64,000 nt of DNA from a bacterium (GTDB lineage: Archaea > Micrarchaeota > Micrarchaeia > Micrarchaeales > CABMGC01). Numbering within the stretch: position 1 is the first letter of the stretch; each line of letters starts with the position of its first letter. The position numbers and the translations under genes were made by a program. Location of the stretch: NCBI GenBank assembly GCA_021829835.1, contig JAKBPE010000004.1, positions 1 to 64,000 of the forward strand, in the 5' to 3' direction. Shown in pieces: positions 41,386 to 49,150 of this stretch. The notes beneath the pieces are model-generated. The model was not told the DNA's origin, did no database searches, and worked only from the letters and a program-made list of their open reading frames with translations.

Positions 41386-41658
41386 ATGGATAACCTTGAA
41401 TTTGAAAGGCTTTTAAAAACAACAAGGCTAAAACTTGACGAGAAGGAAAAGATAGCTATACAGAAGGACATTGAGGAAGTCATAGGTTATTTTGAGAAGA
41501 TAAGTGAGATAGACACAGAAGGAGAGGAAAAGGCATACCATCCTATAAAAGTAGACCCTAGATTTAGGGAGGATTCGGTCTCTAGATTCGCAGATGTAGA
41601 TATGCTTAAAAGACAGTCTAAGCTGCAGGATGGATATATAATAGGTCCAAAGCTATGA
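41386..41658 (+). CDS. gatC: Asp/Glu-tRNA amidotransferase subunit C
   Basis: GatC is the small subunit that wraps GatA and GatB in the tRNA-dependent amidotransferase. The 90-residue protein begins FERLLKTTRLKLDEKEKIAI, continues DIEEVIGYFEKISEIDTEGE and ends near FREDSVSRFADVDMLKRQS with the family's R-x-D (RFREDSV) contact. It is helical in the first half and extended in the second, as expected. Its stop overlaps the ATG of gatA by 4 nt. Confidence 0.9.
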   Translation: MDNLEFERLLKTTRLKLDEKEKIAIQKDIEEVIGYFEKISEIDTEGEEKAYHPIKVDPRFREDSVSRFADVDMLKRQSKLQDGYIIGPKL

Positions 41659-43016
41659 AGAGTCATATTGAGGAATTTTTAGATATAGATAAACCTAAGG
41701 ATTACTATAGTAATCTTGTTGCCGAGATAGAAGAGAGAAACAGGGAGCACCATTTTATCACAACGCTTAACAGTAACATAGCTTCAGAAGACAGGGGAAG
41801 ACTTCCGTTTACAGTAAAGGCAAATATATGTGTGAAAGGCTTTGAGACTACAGCAGGCTCTAAGATGCTTAAAGGATATCTTCCTCCTTTCGATGCCACC
41901 GTAGTTGAACGAATGAAAAATTCAGGTAATTTCTCATTTTTAGGCGAAACAAACATGGATGAATTCGGTTTTGGCACTTTTGGATTGAATACAGAGACTC
42001 CTGCAAAAAACGCATTTGACAGCAGTTATGTTGCAGGAGGATCCAGTGCAGGTGCTGCTGTTGCCACTGCGATGCTTAAATACCATATAGCAATAGCCGA
42101 ATCGACTGGAGGCAGCATATCTACGCCTTCGGCGCTGAACGGTGTGGTTGGTTTTACGCCGACATACGGCACTGTGTCTAGATATGGGCTCATAGACTAT
42201 GCGAATTCGCTTGACAAGATAGGAGTTATTGCAAGAAGCGCCGCTGACGCCAGGATCGGATTCGATGTGATTAAAGGCAGAGATGCTTATGATACCACAT
42301 GCTCGATTGAAAAGATTGAAGACTCCAAGAAGAAGAAACTCTTTCTGATAAAAGAGCTTATGGATAAGGCTGAAGAGCCTGTAAGGTCTTCATTTGGTAG
42401 GCTTCTTGACAAGCTTGGAGAAAAGTATGAAATAACAGAGATAAAATCCAGTATAATCGAAAAATCAATAGCCCCATATTATATAATAGCAATGGCAGAA
42501 GCCTCGACAAATCTTGCGAAGTATAACGGATATAAGTATGGTATGCAGTATGAGGAGACAAATAAGAGATATAATAATTTCTTTACAGAAGCCAGGGCCG
42601 AATTCGGAAGCGAGGCCAAAAGGAGGATAATACTTGGGACTTTTATAAGGAGTGAGAGCGTTAAGGAGAGATATTATGCTAAAGCAACTCAAGTAAGAAG
42701 CATGGTTATAAAGGAGATGCGGAAGATACTCAAAGAAGGATTCATAATATCCCCTGCGTTGCCAATATTCACCCCTAAAATAGAAGATGCCGTTAAGCTA
42801 ACACCTACCCAGAATTATGCAATGGATGTCTTTACTGTGCCTCCAAACTTGGGAGGCTTTCCACATATAACCTTCCCTTATGATTATCATGATGGAATGC
42901 CTTTGGGGGCTCAGCTAGTAACTGAACATGCGAATGATTATGCACTTTTTGATTTTGTCTCTGAGTGGGAGGAATCCTTCAATTACAGATTCAGATATAA
43001 CCTGGGAGAATTATGA
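41655..43016 (+). CDS. gatA: Asp/Glu-tRNA amidotransferase subunit A
   Basis: GatA is the amidase-signature subunit that releases ammonia from glutamine for transfer to the mischarged tRNA. Its catalytic triad Lys-Ser-Ser is present: LPFTVKANICVKG, GGSSAGAAVATA (cis-Ser) and the ESTGGSISTPSALNGVVGFTPTYGTVSRYG region (nucleophile Ser in TGGSI). 453 residues is slightly short of the usual 480. The last helix and the substrate gate region (FPHITFPYDYHDGMPLGAQLV) are intact. Its stop overlaps gatB by 4 nt. Confidence 0.93.
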   Translation: MKSHIEEFLDIDKPKDYYSNLVAEIEERNREHHFITTLNSNIASEDRGRLPFTVKANICVKGFETTAGSKMLKGYLPPFDATVVERMKNSGNFSFLGETNMDEFGFGTFGLNTETPAKNAFDSSYVAGGSSAGAAVATAMLKYHIAIAESTGGSISTPSALNGVVGFTPTYGTVSRYGLIDYANSLDKIGVIARSAADARIGFDVIKGRDAYDTTCSIEKIEDSKKKKLFLIKELMDKAEEPVRSSFGRLLDKLGEKYEITEIKSSIIEKSIAPYYIIAMAEASTNLAKYNGYKYGMQYEETNKRYNNFFTEARAEFGSEAKRRIILGTFIRSESVKERYYAKATQVRSMVIKEMRKILKEGFIISPALPIFTPKIEDAVKLTPTQNYAMDVFTVPPNLGGFPHITFPYDYHDGMPLGAQLVTEHANDYALFDFVSEWEESFNYRFRYNLGEL

Positions 43017-44314
43017 AGATAGGACTTGAAGTGCACGTGGCTCTTCCTACAAAATCAAAGCTCTTCTGCTCATGCAGCATGGAAGAATCAGAATACCCCA
43101 ACCAGAATATATGCCCTATATGCATGGGTTTTCCCGGCTCAAAGCCTATGCTCAATGAAACCGCAGTGAAGTCTGCGCTTGGAATAGCTAATGCGCTACA
43201 TTGTGAAATAAACAGAAAGATTTCTTTCGTGAGGAAGGTTTACTTTTATCCTGATCTTCCGAAATGCTATCAGATAACACAGATGGAAGAATCAATAGGA
43301 AAAGAGGGGTATCTTGAAATAGAGAATAAAAAAATAAGGATAAGAAGAGTACAGATAGAAGAAGATCCTGCGCAGATAGTCAGGCAGGGGATGCTTACAC
43401 TTCTGGATTTCAATAGGTCCGGAACGCCTCTTGTTGAGATTGTTACGGAGCCGGATATAAACACAGAAGAAGAGCTTAGAGAATTTATAGCTAACCTGAG
43501 GAGCATACTTTACTATCTGGGAGTTGATATAAACAGGGAGATGAAAGCAGACCTGAATATTTCATTGGCAGAAACAAGAGTAGAAATCAAAAACGTCACA
43601 GGAATAAAGAGTCTTATAGAGGCAACAAGATTTGAAGTTGAAAGGCAGAGCGAAGCAATTAAGAATAATGAGAAGATAGAGCGTGAAACGCGTGGCTACA
43701 ATGAGAAATCCAGGGCTACAGAATCTATGAGAGAGAAGGAGACTGATGAGGAATATGGATACATATATGAGCCTGACCTTGCAACTTTTGATATATCTAA
43801 AATGAAGTATGTTGAACCCGTCTATATAACTAATGTTTCAGATGAACTTGGCAGAGGAAGCGGAGTAAATCCTAAGACTATAAAAGAGATAACAATGCTG
43901 AATAGGGATGCTCTTGCAATGATATACAAGTTCAAGGAAAGATACAACATGAAGAGCATACTGCATGGAATACAGCGTTTTGAAAAGTACAGCAATAAAA
44001 ACATGGAAGCAGAAGACGCGGTGAAAATCGAGAGACTTGTAAGGCTCATAGAGGAAGGCAAAGACATAAGCAGGGAGGCCGCCGAAAAGATAATAGCTGG
44101 GGAGGAAGTAAATATTCAATACTCAGAAGTTACTGAAAAGGAAATAGAGAAGTTGGTAGAGAAATTTGTTGCTGAGAATCCTGAGATTCTTGAAGAATAC
44201 AAGAAAAACAAGAAAACCATAAATCTCATTATAAAGGAGATATCCTACAAGAATAATATGCATCCGAAGGATGTCGCAACAGCTGCGAATTCCGTATTAA
44301 ACAGAAGTTCTTGA
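43013..44314 (+). CDS. gatB: Asp/Glu-tRNA amidotransferase subunit B
   Basis: GatB binds the tRNA and phosphorylates the acceptor carboxylate. 433 residues: GLEVHVALPTKSKLFCSCSM, FSCSCS-type Cys ligands with CPICMGFPGSKPMLNETAVK (a zinc site near the N terminus), FYPDLPKCYQITQMEE, VQIEEDPAQIV and RSGTPLVEIVTEPDI are conserved. The C-terminal YqeY-like tail is shortened compared with the usual 475 or so residues. It ends the gatC-gatA-gatB operon, which is translationally coupled by 4-nt overlaps. Confidence 0.93.
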   Translation: MKIGLEVHVALPTKSKLFCSCSMEESEYPNQNICPICMGFPGSKPMLNETAVKSALGIANALHCEINRKISFVRKVYFYPDLPKCYQITQMEESIGKEGYLEIENKKIRIRRVQIEEDPAQIVRQGMLTLLDFNRSGTPLVEIVTEPDINTEEELREFIANLRSILYYLGVDINREMKADLNISLAETRVEIKNVTGIKSLIEATRFEVERQSEAIKNNEKIERETRGYNEKSRATESMREKETDEEYGYIYEPDLATFDISKMKYVEPVYITNVSDELGRGSGVNPKTIKEITMLNRDALAMIYKFKERYNMKSILHGIQRFEKYSNKNMEAEDAVKIERLVRLIEEGKDISREAAEKIIAGEEVNIQYSEVTEKEIEKLVEKFVAENPEILEEYKKNKKTINLIIKEISYKNNMHPKDVATAANSVLNRSS

Positions 44315-44331
44315 TTTTTGATTGAAGAGAA

Positions 44332-45579
44332 TTATGAGGGTATTTTTATACGGCTTGCTGGAGTTTCGCGTCTTACAGTTCCCAGAAGTGCCAACTTTGA
44401 ATATTCCTCTGCACGCCTGTGATTCATATCCCTTGCCATAGTTAATGCGTGGATATACTCCATACCCATCCTACGCTCAAGATCTATTGGGATTACGTTG
44501 CGATGGAAATTTTCTAGATGTGATCTTAGGACCCCATCCATAAATGCCTCCCTGGGATTTTCACTTCCGCCTATTGCAGCTCTTGCTATTGCGATATCAA
44601 GAAATGGTTGGCCAGTACCAGGATAAATGCCCATAGAGTATAATTTTCGGCTTGTTTGATATGAGCCTATGCCTTCAGCGTATGGAAACGTGGGATAGAA
44701 GGACGTTACAAATACTGGGATTTTTTTTGCAATTCTTTCAAGTGTAGGATGAAAATCTTCTCTGGCTGACATATCATGATTTGTCTGTAGTACCAGAGCA
44801 GGAAATTCTTCTGCTGCTCTCTCCAATATAAAAGACGTGGATTTCCTGTCAACTCCTGAAATAATAGGTATTAAAGGGACATTTTCAGCCATTGCTGAAT
44901 ATAGAGTTGAACAGCTTATTCTGAGGGTTTCATCCATCTTCAAGTCTCTTTCTTCTCCATTTAGCGTCAGAATATCCTTATTAAAAGAACCGAAAATTTG
45001 ACCTTTAAATTCACGTATGTCATAGAAGGAAGAGTCCATTTCAACAACGCGAGTTGCAGGAATCAGCCTGCGGTTGAAACTCAGATATATTCCACTGATG
45101 CCCATGTTTGAAAGCTCATAAGCTGCAATAATTGCTTTTTTCATATTCCGGTATGCATCTGTAGATTTTTCATCATGGGATTTTTCTGAACCTACAAATA
45201 TTACTGGCATGTGGGTTTCAACCATCAATGGCATTGTATTGATGGTTTCATTTAGTTTTGCTGTTCCTGTTGTCACAAGTATAGACATTACCCCATCTTC
45301 AATACTTGCATTGAATATAGCTCTTGCGACTTCCAACTGTGTTTTAGGAGTAGTGTTTCCACTATCTATAAGCATCAGATTTCTTATTTCAAAGGATATA
45401 CTTTGCCGCTCAAGATTTAGGCACGTTTCAGCCCCTATACTTTGTATAGCAACATCAGTTACATGTTCTATTACACCACGTACTGGTTCTTTTATGCCGT
45501 CATTGTTTTTTTTCTGGCCTATAGTGCCTCCGGTAGTTATTATGACTATCTTTTTTGTCTCGGGTATATTTATGTCCAT
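44332..45579 (-). CDS. Asparaginase/GatD-like protein with altered active site
   Basis: 415 residues in the type I asparaginase/GatD superfamily. The first active-site motif is intact (IITTGGTIGQKK, about residues 13-24). The second, normally HGTDT, reads VTTGTAKLNET (about 101-111), so the His and the catalytic Asp are replaced by Thr and Ala. SEKSHDEKSTDAYRNMKKA matches the family's AQRPIDEPSSDAPLN-like segment. Without the N-terminal Tudor-like domain and with the Asp missing, ordinary GatD or asparaginase activity is doubtful. The C-terminal 70 residues (after FMDGVL) form an additional helical tail. It is convergent with gatB. Confidence 0.6.
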   Translation of the reverse strand: MDINIPETKKIVIITTGGTIGQKKNNDGIKEPVRGVIEHVTDVAIQSIGAETCLNLERQSISFEIRNLMLIDSGNTTPKTQLEVARAIFNASIEDGVMSILVTTGTAKLNETINTMPLMVETHMPVIFVGSEKSHDEKSTDAYRNMKKAIIAAYELSNMGISGIYLSFNRRLIPATRVVEMDSSFYDIREFKGQIFGSFNKDILTLNGEERDLKMDETLRISCSTLYSAMAENVPLIPIISGVDRKSTSFILERAAEEFPALVLQTNHDMSAREDFHPTLERIAKKIPVFVTSFYPTFPYAEGIGSYQTSRKLYSMGIYPGTGQPFLDIAIARAAIGGSENPREAFMDGVLRSHLENFHRNVIPIDLERRMGMEYIHALTMARDMNHRRAEEYSKLALLGTVRRETPASRIKIPS

Positions 45580-45734
45580 AAGTACATTACCTGCTTAATC
45601 AGTAAAATTTCGAAAATAAACAGTAGTATTTAACCTCTTAAGCTTTATAATCTTATCCATTTATTTTTGTAGAAGATTCAGTATGATTTAAATATCTTAT
45701 AGTGTATGTTGTATTTATCTAATAAGATGACTCT

Positions 45735-46262
45735 ATGTCATTTAAATGGAAGATCTCTTCCGTAGGGCATGTGCTACAGACAGACACAGTACATACGGCA
45801 ACTGCCGCTGCCGCTTCAGCTTCTGGGCATGCGAATTTCTTTGGATCACTTCTAAGGAATACTTTGGATTATACTACAAGTGTAGTTACCACAGATGAAG
45901 TTCAGATGAGTTTATTCTGCACTGCTGTTGTGATGCCGACTACTGTACTTCTCCTGCGCTCTCTTGTAAGGGGTATAAAACCTGATGAAATAATCTCTAT
46001 TAAAGACCGGATTAAGATCGAGGAAGATAGGGAAAAAGGAAATTATATAACTGAAGAGCAGATGACGGAGATAAAAAATGCTTCATCTGCACTTGGGCTG
46101 AGTGTCAGTAATGTTGTAAGAAGGCTTGATTTCGGTAGAGAGAGTTTTATTCCGAGGAGTTTGCAGGATATTACGAGACACGAAGGAGATATATTACTTA
46201 AGATGCTTGATGAAGAAAAGGCAATTAGAGATAGTAGTATACTTGAAAAAGGACAAGCGTGA
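45735..46262 (+). CDS. Hypothetical protein with one possible membrane segment (175 aa)
   Basis: No family is recognised. A low-complexity alanine-rich stretch (TATAAAASASGHA, about 22-34) is followed by a possible membrane segment (MSLFCTAVVMPTTVLLLRSL, about 59-78), then a charged helical domain with KIEEDREKGNYITEEQMTEI and ALGLSVSNVVRRLDFG. The ATG gives the only sensible start. It is transcribed toward the Lrp gene 142 nt downstream. Confidence 0.5.
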   Translation: MSFKWKISSVGHVLQTDTVHTATAAAASASGHANFFGSLLRNTLDYTTSVVTTDEVQMSLFCTAVVMPTTVLLLRSLVRGIKPDEIISIKDRIKIEEDREKGNYITEEQMTEIKNASSALGLSVSNVVRRLDFGRESFIPRSLQDITRHEGDILLKMLDEEKAIRDSSILEKGQA

Positions 46263-46404
46263 AGGAGTTCTTTGTATAAAAAATCTATCGATTACCTCTT
46301 TTAGTTATATAATATACCAGAGTTATAATGGCTTATTGTAAAAAATACAACAAAGCAACTAAAATTCATCAAGATTTTTATATGTTTACTGTTAGAATTT
46401 AAAC

Positions 46405-46836
46405 ATGGATAGCCTTGATGAAGAACTCATAGCAAACGTTGATTCTGGAATAATAAAATACACAGCACTTTCTAAGAAGATGAATGTTCCTCTCTCCACA
46501 GTGCATTTCAGGATGAAGAAGCTTGAAAAGGAGAAAGTGATAAAATATTACAAGGGTGAAATAGATTGGAAAAGTGCCGGCTTTTCCATAATGGCGTTTG
46601 TCCTTGTCAGCGTTGACAAGGTAATCCTACGAGAGAGGAATAGGACACAGGAGATGATACTTAAGGAATTGCAGTCTATACTTTACGTTAGGGAAGGATA
46701 CATAATAACAGGAGAGGGTGACATAATGATTAAGATAATAGCCAAAGATACTTCACACCTTAAGGACATAATATTCAATTATATAGATCCTAAAGAAGGA
46801 ATTGTAAGGACATCCACAATGGTAGTACTTGGTTGA
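46405..46836 (+). CDS. Lrp/AsnC-family transcriptional regulator
   Basis: 143 residues: an N-terminal winged helix-turn-helix (LIANVDSGIIKYTALSKKMN; VPLSTVHFRMKKLEKEKVI) and a RAM ligand-binding domain (IMAFVLVSVDKV; VREGYIITGEGDIMIKIIAKD). Lrp-family proteins sense amino acids and bind palindromic operators as octamers. A TTTTTATATG element (46374-46383) sits about 26 nt ahead of the ATG at 46405, so the message is leaderless. Target genes are unknown. A convergent gene for a basic mini-protein follows, separated by a perfect hairpin. Confidence 0.88.
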   Translation: MDSLDEELIANVDSGIIKYTALSKKMNVPLSTVHFRMKKLEKEKVIKYYKGEIDWKSAGFSIMAFVLVSVDKVILRERNRTQEMILKELQSILYVREGYIITGEGDIMIKIIAKDTSHLKDIIFNYIDPKEGIVRTSTMVVLG

Positions 46837-46930
46837 TTAGAAAGGAATGTTCTTGATAGATAATGCAGAAGAAAAGAGAAATGTATTATAGAATTAGTTA
46901 CAGGATTTCAATCTGTATCCGAAAAGAAAA

Positions 46931-46956
46931 CCTTCTGCCATTATAATAGCAGAAGG
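46931..46956 (+). terminator. Perfect hairpin between convergent genes
   Basis: CCTTCTGC (46931-46938) and GCAGAAGG (46949-46956) pair perfectly around a 10-nt AT-rich loop (CATTATAATA). T-rich DNA (ATTTCTTTTCTT) follows on the + strand and the complement of AAAAGAAAA gives T tracts on the other. It lies between the stops of the Lrp gene (46836) and the minus-strand mini-protein (46971), so a two-way transcription stop is the simplest role. Confidence 0.6.
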
Positions 46957-46970
46957 CAGAATTTCTTTTC

Positions 46971-47099
46971 TTATCTCAGCTTTCTTGATCGCTGGGATTT
47001 CAGGGTTTTCCTCATAACTTTTTTCAATTTTGAGGATTTGGCAACCTTTCTGTAGGTTTTGCCTACCCTTCTCGTTTTCTTGCTTTTTGTTTTTTGCAT
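46971..47099 (-). CDS. Very basic mini-protein (42 aa), possible ribosome-associated protein
   Basis: The 42-residue frame starts MQKTKSKKTRRVGKTYRKVA and ends RSRKLR. More than half the residues are Lys or Arg and acidic residues are absent, typical of small ribosomal or rRNA-binding proteins. It is preceded on the minus strand by TATA-like TTATAAAAA and TTTATAGAT sequences at suitable distance. It is convergent with the Lrp gene and divergent from the L7Ae gene 203 bp away. I do not recognise a known ribosomal protein. Confidence 0.55.
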   Translation of the reverse strand: MQKTKSKKTRRVGKTYRKVAKSSKLKKVMRKTLKSQRSRKLR

Positions 47100-47302
47100 G
47101 TTAATCAATATCTATAAAATACAAATTTTTATAAATTGAACAGTATTTTAACATTTTTCCATAGGATTTGGTTTTGTTGTGCAGATTATATTGATTTGCT
47201 TATCTTACGCATGTTGATTGCTCATAATGCCTTAAAAATACAAAGGCTTTAATATTCTTCTGAGTAATAATTAAGGTAAAACCAATGAGATGAGGTATTA
47301 CT

Positions 47303-47755
47303 ATGACTAAATCTTCGAAAGAAATATCAGACAAGGCATTAGAGGCAGTAAGGCTTTCAAAGCAGAGCGGAACCATAAAAAAGGGAGTTAATGAGGTTAC
47401 AAAAAGCATAGAACGCGGACTTGCTTCATTAGTAGTTATGGCAGAAGACGTAGAGCCTGAAGAGATTCTTATGCACATACCTAAACTGTGCGATCAGAAA
47501 AAGATAGTCTATTCGTATGTTCCGACTAAAATGGATCTTGGAAAGGCAGTAGGCATAAATGTACCATGCTCTGCAGTTTCGATTGAGAAGGCAGGAGAGG
47601 GAGAAGCTGCAATAAAAAGTATAATGGGAATGACTACAGGAAAAGTACAGCCGGAAGAGAAGAAGGAAGCTGAACCGAATAAAGAGCAGCAGCATAAGGA
47701 ACATAAACCAAAAAAAGAAGTTAAGAATGAAGCTAGTGGAGAAGCAGTCAAATAA
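47303..47755 (+). CDS. rpl7ae: Ribosomal protein L7Ae
   Basis: L7Ae binds kink-turn RNA in the large subunit, box C/D and H/ACA RNPs and RNase P. The 150-residue protein has GTIKKGVNEVTKSIERGLASLV (kink-turn recognition helix with G-x-N-E-x-x-K), AEDVEPEEILMHIPKLCDQKKI and VPCSAVSIEKAGEGE. The last 35 residues (after MGMTTGK) are a charged Lys/Glu tail (EEKKEAEPNKEQQHKEHKPK) beyond the usual length of about 120. It heads the L7Ae, S28e and L24e operon. Confidence 0.95.
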   Translation: MTKSSKEISDKALEAVRLSKQSGTIKKGVNEVTKSIERGLASLVVMAEDVEPEEILMHIPKLCDQKKIVYSYVPTKMDLGKAVGINVPCSAVSIEKAGEGEAAIKSIMGMTTGKVQPEEKKEAEPNKEQQHKEHKPKKEVKNEASGEAVK

Positions 47756-47778
47756 ATAAAAGGAAAAAGTGATAATGA

Positions 47779-48114
47779 ATGGCAGTGGAAAACGATAAGG
47801 AGAAGACACACCTGCCAGCTGATGCTGGAAAACAGAGCCAGGATAAGGCTACTCCTGCAACAAATCCGGCAGGAGGATCCCAGAATGTGCATGCAGAAGG
47901 GGCTAGATTCGAAGGATTTATGGCAGAGATAGTAGGGCTTGAAAAAGTAAGGACAGGTATATACGGAGAGATAAAGCAGGCTATGTGTAAAATTCTCGAA
48001 GGAAGAGATAAAGGAAGAGTAATAAGGAGGAATTTTGCCGGTAGGATAAAGAAGGGAGACATAGTAAGGCTTCCAGATACGAGTAGAGAAGACAAGAGAA
48101 TAGTTGCAAGATGA
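47779..48114 (+). CDS. rps28e: Ribosomal protein S28e with N-terminal extension
   Basis: S28e is a small-subunit OB-fold protein. The C-terminal 70 residues contain AEIVGLEKVRTGIYGEIKQAMCKILEGRDK, then GRVIRRNFAGRIKKGDIVRL, the normal S28e core with the LEGRDKGRVIxRN motif. About 40 polar residues (KEKTHLPADAGKQSQDKATP) precede this core, which normally starts near the N terminus. The ATG at 47779 follows a TGATAATGA spacing and no closer ATG gives the short form, so the extension is probably real. L24e follows. Confidence 0.92.
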   Translation: MAVENDKEKTHLPADAGKQSQDKATPATNPAGGSQNVHAEGARFEGFMAEIVGLEKVRTGIYGEIKQAMCKILEGRDKGRVIRRNFAGRIKKGDIVRLPDTSREDKRIVAR

Positions 48115-48124
48115 GTTGCTTTGG

Positions 48125-48298
48125 ATGAAATGTTCATACTGTTTAAAAGAGATAGAGAAAGGCACAGGGTTTGCATTCGTAAACAGAAATGGGACAACGA
48201 GATACTACTGCACTAACAGGTGCAAAAAGCTGAATCTTGACTATAATAGGAAGCTTAGGATCAGGGAAAATAAGCCTACTGCTGCAACAAAAACATGA
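48125..48298 (+). CDS. rpl24e: Ribosomal protein L24e
   Basis: L24e is a large-subunit zinc-binding protein. The 57-residue protein reads MKCSYCLKEIEKGTGFAFV, then TTRYYCTNRCKKLNLDYNRK, giving the C-x2-C ... C-x3-C zinc finger (Cys3, Cys6, Cys29, Cys33) of the family. The ATG at 48125 is preferred to the longer frame from 48104. It is the last gene of the ribosomal operon. In archaea the L7Ae-S28e-L24e order is usually followed by ndk, which is not seen here; a 156-nt stretch and the AMMECR1 gene follow instead. Confidence 0.92.
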   Translation: MKCSYCLKEIEKGTGFAFVNRNGTTRYYCTNRCKKLNLDYNRKLRIRENKPTAATKT

Positions 48299-48469
48299 TT
48301 CCGCATCTGCAATTTTAGAAGGGTTTGCAGTTCTTCTGAAGTTAAAGCCAAATTTAGATAGGCATAAGATATGGTTGCGGTTCGGAAATTGGCTTTCTGA
48401 TAGAAGTCCAGTTAGCTTTTTTCTGAAGTTATCAGTATTATTTTATTATAATACATGGAAAGAAATTTC

Positions 48470-49135
48470 ATGCTTTTTTCGATAAATACTAAATATCTTA
48501 GCTGTGCATCTATTCCGGTGGGTGTGGAGAAGAATTATTCTTTGAATGAAGGCATAATTCTTGTAAAGGCAGCAAGAGATGCCGTAGAGTTGAATATAAT
48601 GTCTCCTAGATTTAAAGAAGATATAATTGAACAGAATATATCTGAATTTAATCATGAACATGGAGTTTTTGTAAGACTTATGCATTATCCTACAAATTCT
48701 AACAGAGGACATTCTTTTCTTTTAGGTGGGAGAGTTCCACTAAGGAAGTCTTTATTGGCCACAGCTCTTCATGCCTCAAAGAACGATAGATTTGTACCTG
48801 TTTCACATCTTGAGTTTAAGGATATGATAGTAGCAGTAGGCATCATACTTGATTACAGAGAGATAAAGGAAAAAACTTTGCATGCGGTTAAAAAAGAGAT
48901 AGATGGAGGAAGAAGAGGCCTTGCCATACAATCCGGATATAGTGAAGGTTTTATCTTGGCTGATAATTACAACGGATTTGATGCTACTGAGGATCTTTTG
49001 CATGAACTTTGTGAAGATGCCGGGCTTTCGGCTTACTCGTGGAAGAATCCGGAGACAAGATTATACGGATTCGAAGCGCAGGTATTTATGGAAAGAGAAC
49101 CTGATGGAAGTGTGGAAGAAATAAAGATTAGATAG
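48470..49135 (+). CDS. AMMECR1-domain protein with degenerate signature
   Basis: 221 residues matching the AMMECR1 fold: GVFVRLMHYPTNSNRGHSFLLGG corresponds to the region of the LRGCIG motif, followed by LRKSLLATALHASKNDRFVPV (D-x-R-F-P/V-P-V) and LHELCEDAGLSAYSWKNPET with YGFEAQVFME near the end. The LRGCIG signature is changed (NRGHSFLL), losing the conserved Cys. Function of AMMECR1 is not established. The TATA element TTATTATAA (48442-48451) favours the ATG at 48470 rather than 48455. The gene is followed 15 nt later by the Y-family polymerase gene. Confidence 0.75.
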   Translation: MLFSINTKYLSCASIPVGVEKNYSLNEGIILVKAARDAVELNIMSPRFKEDIIEQNISEFNHEHGVFVRLMHYPTNSNRGHSFLLGGRVPLRKSLLATALHASKNDRFVPVSHLEFKDMIVAVGIILDYREIKEKTLHAVKKEIDGGRRGLAIQSGYSEGFILADNYNGFDATEDLLHELCEDAGLSAYSWKNPETRLYGFEAQVFMEREPDGSVEEIKIR

Positions 49136-49150
49136 CCTTGTGGTGGCATA

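Noticed and set aside
44332-45579. Assignment as glutamyl-tRNA(Gln) amidotransferase subunit D
   Set aside because: The GatD N-terminal domain and the HGTDT catalytic motif are absent, so only superfamily membership is supported.
48237-48485. 82-codon frame containing a P-loop-like GSLGSGK
   Set aside because: It overlaps L24e in another frame and lacks a second NTPase motif; a coincidence.
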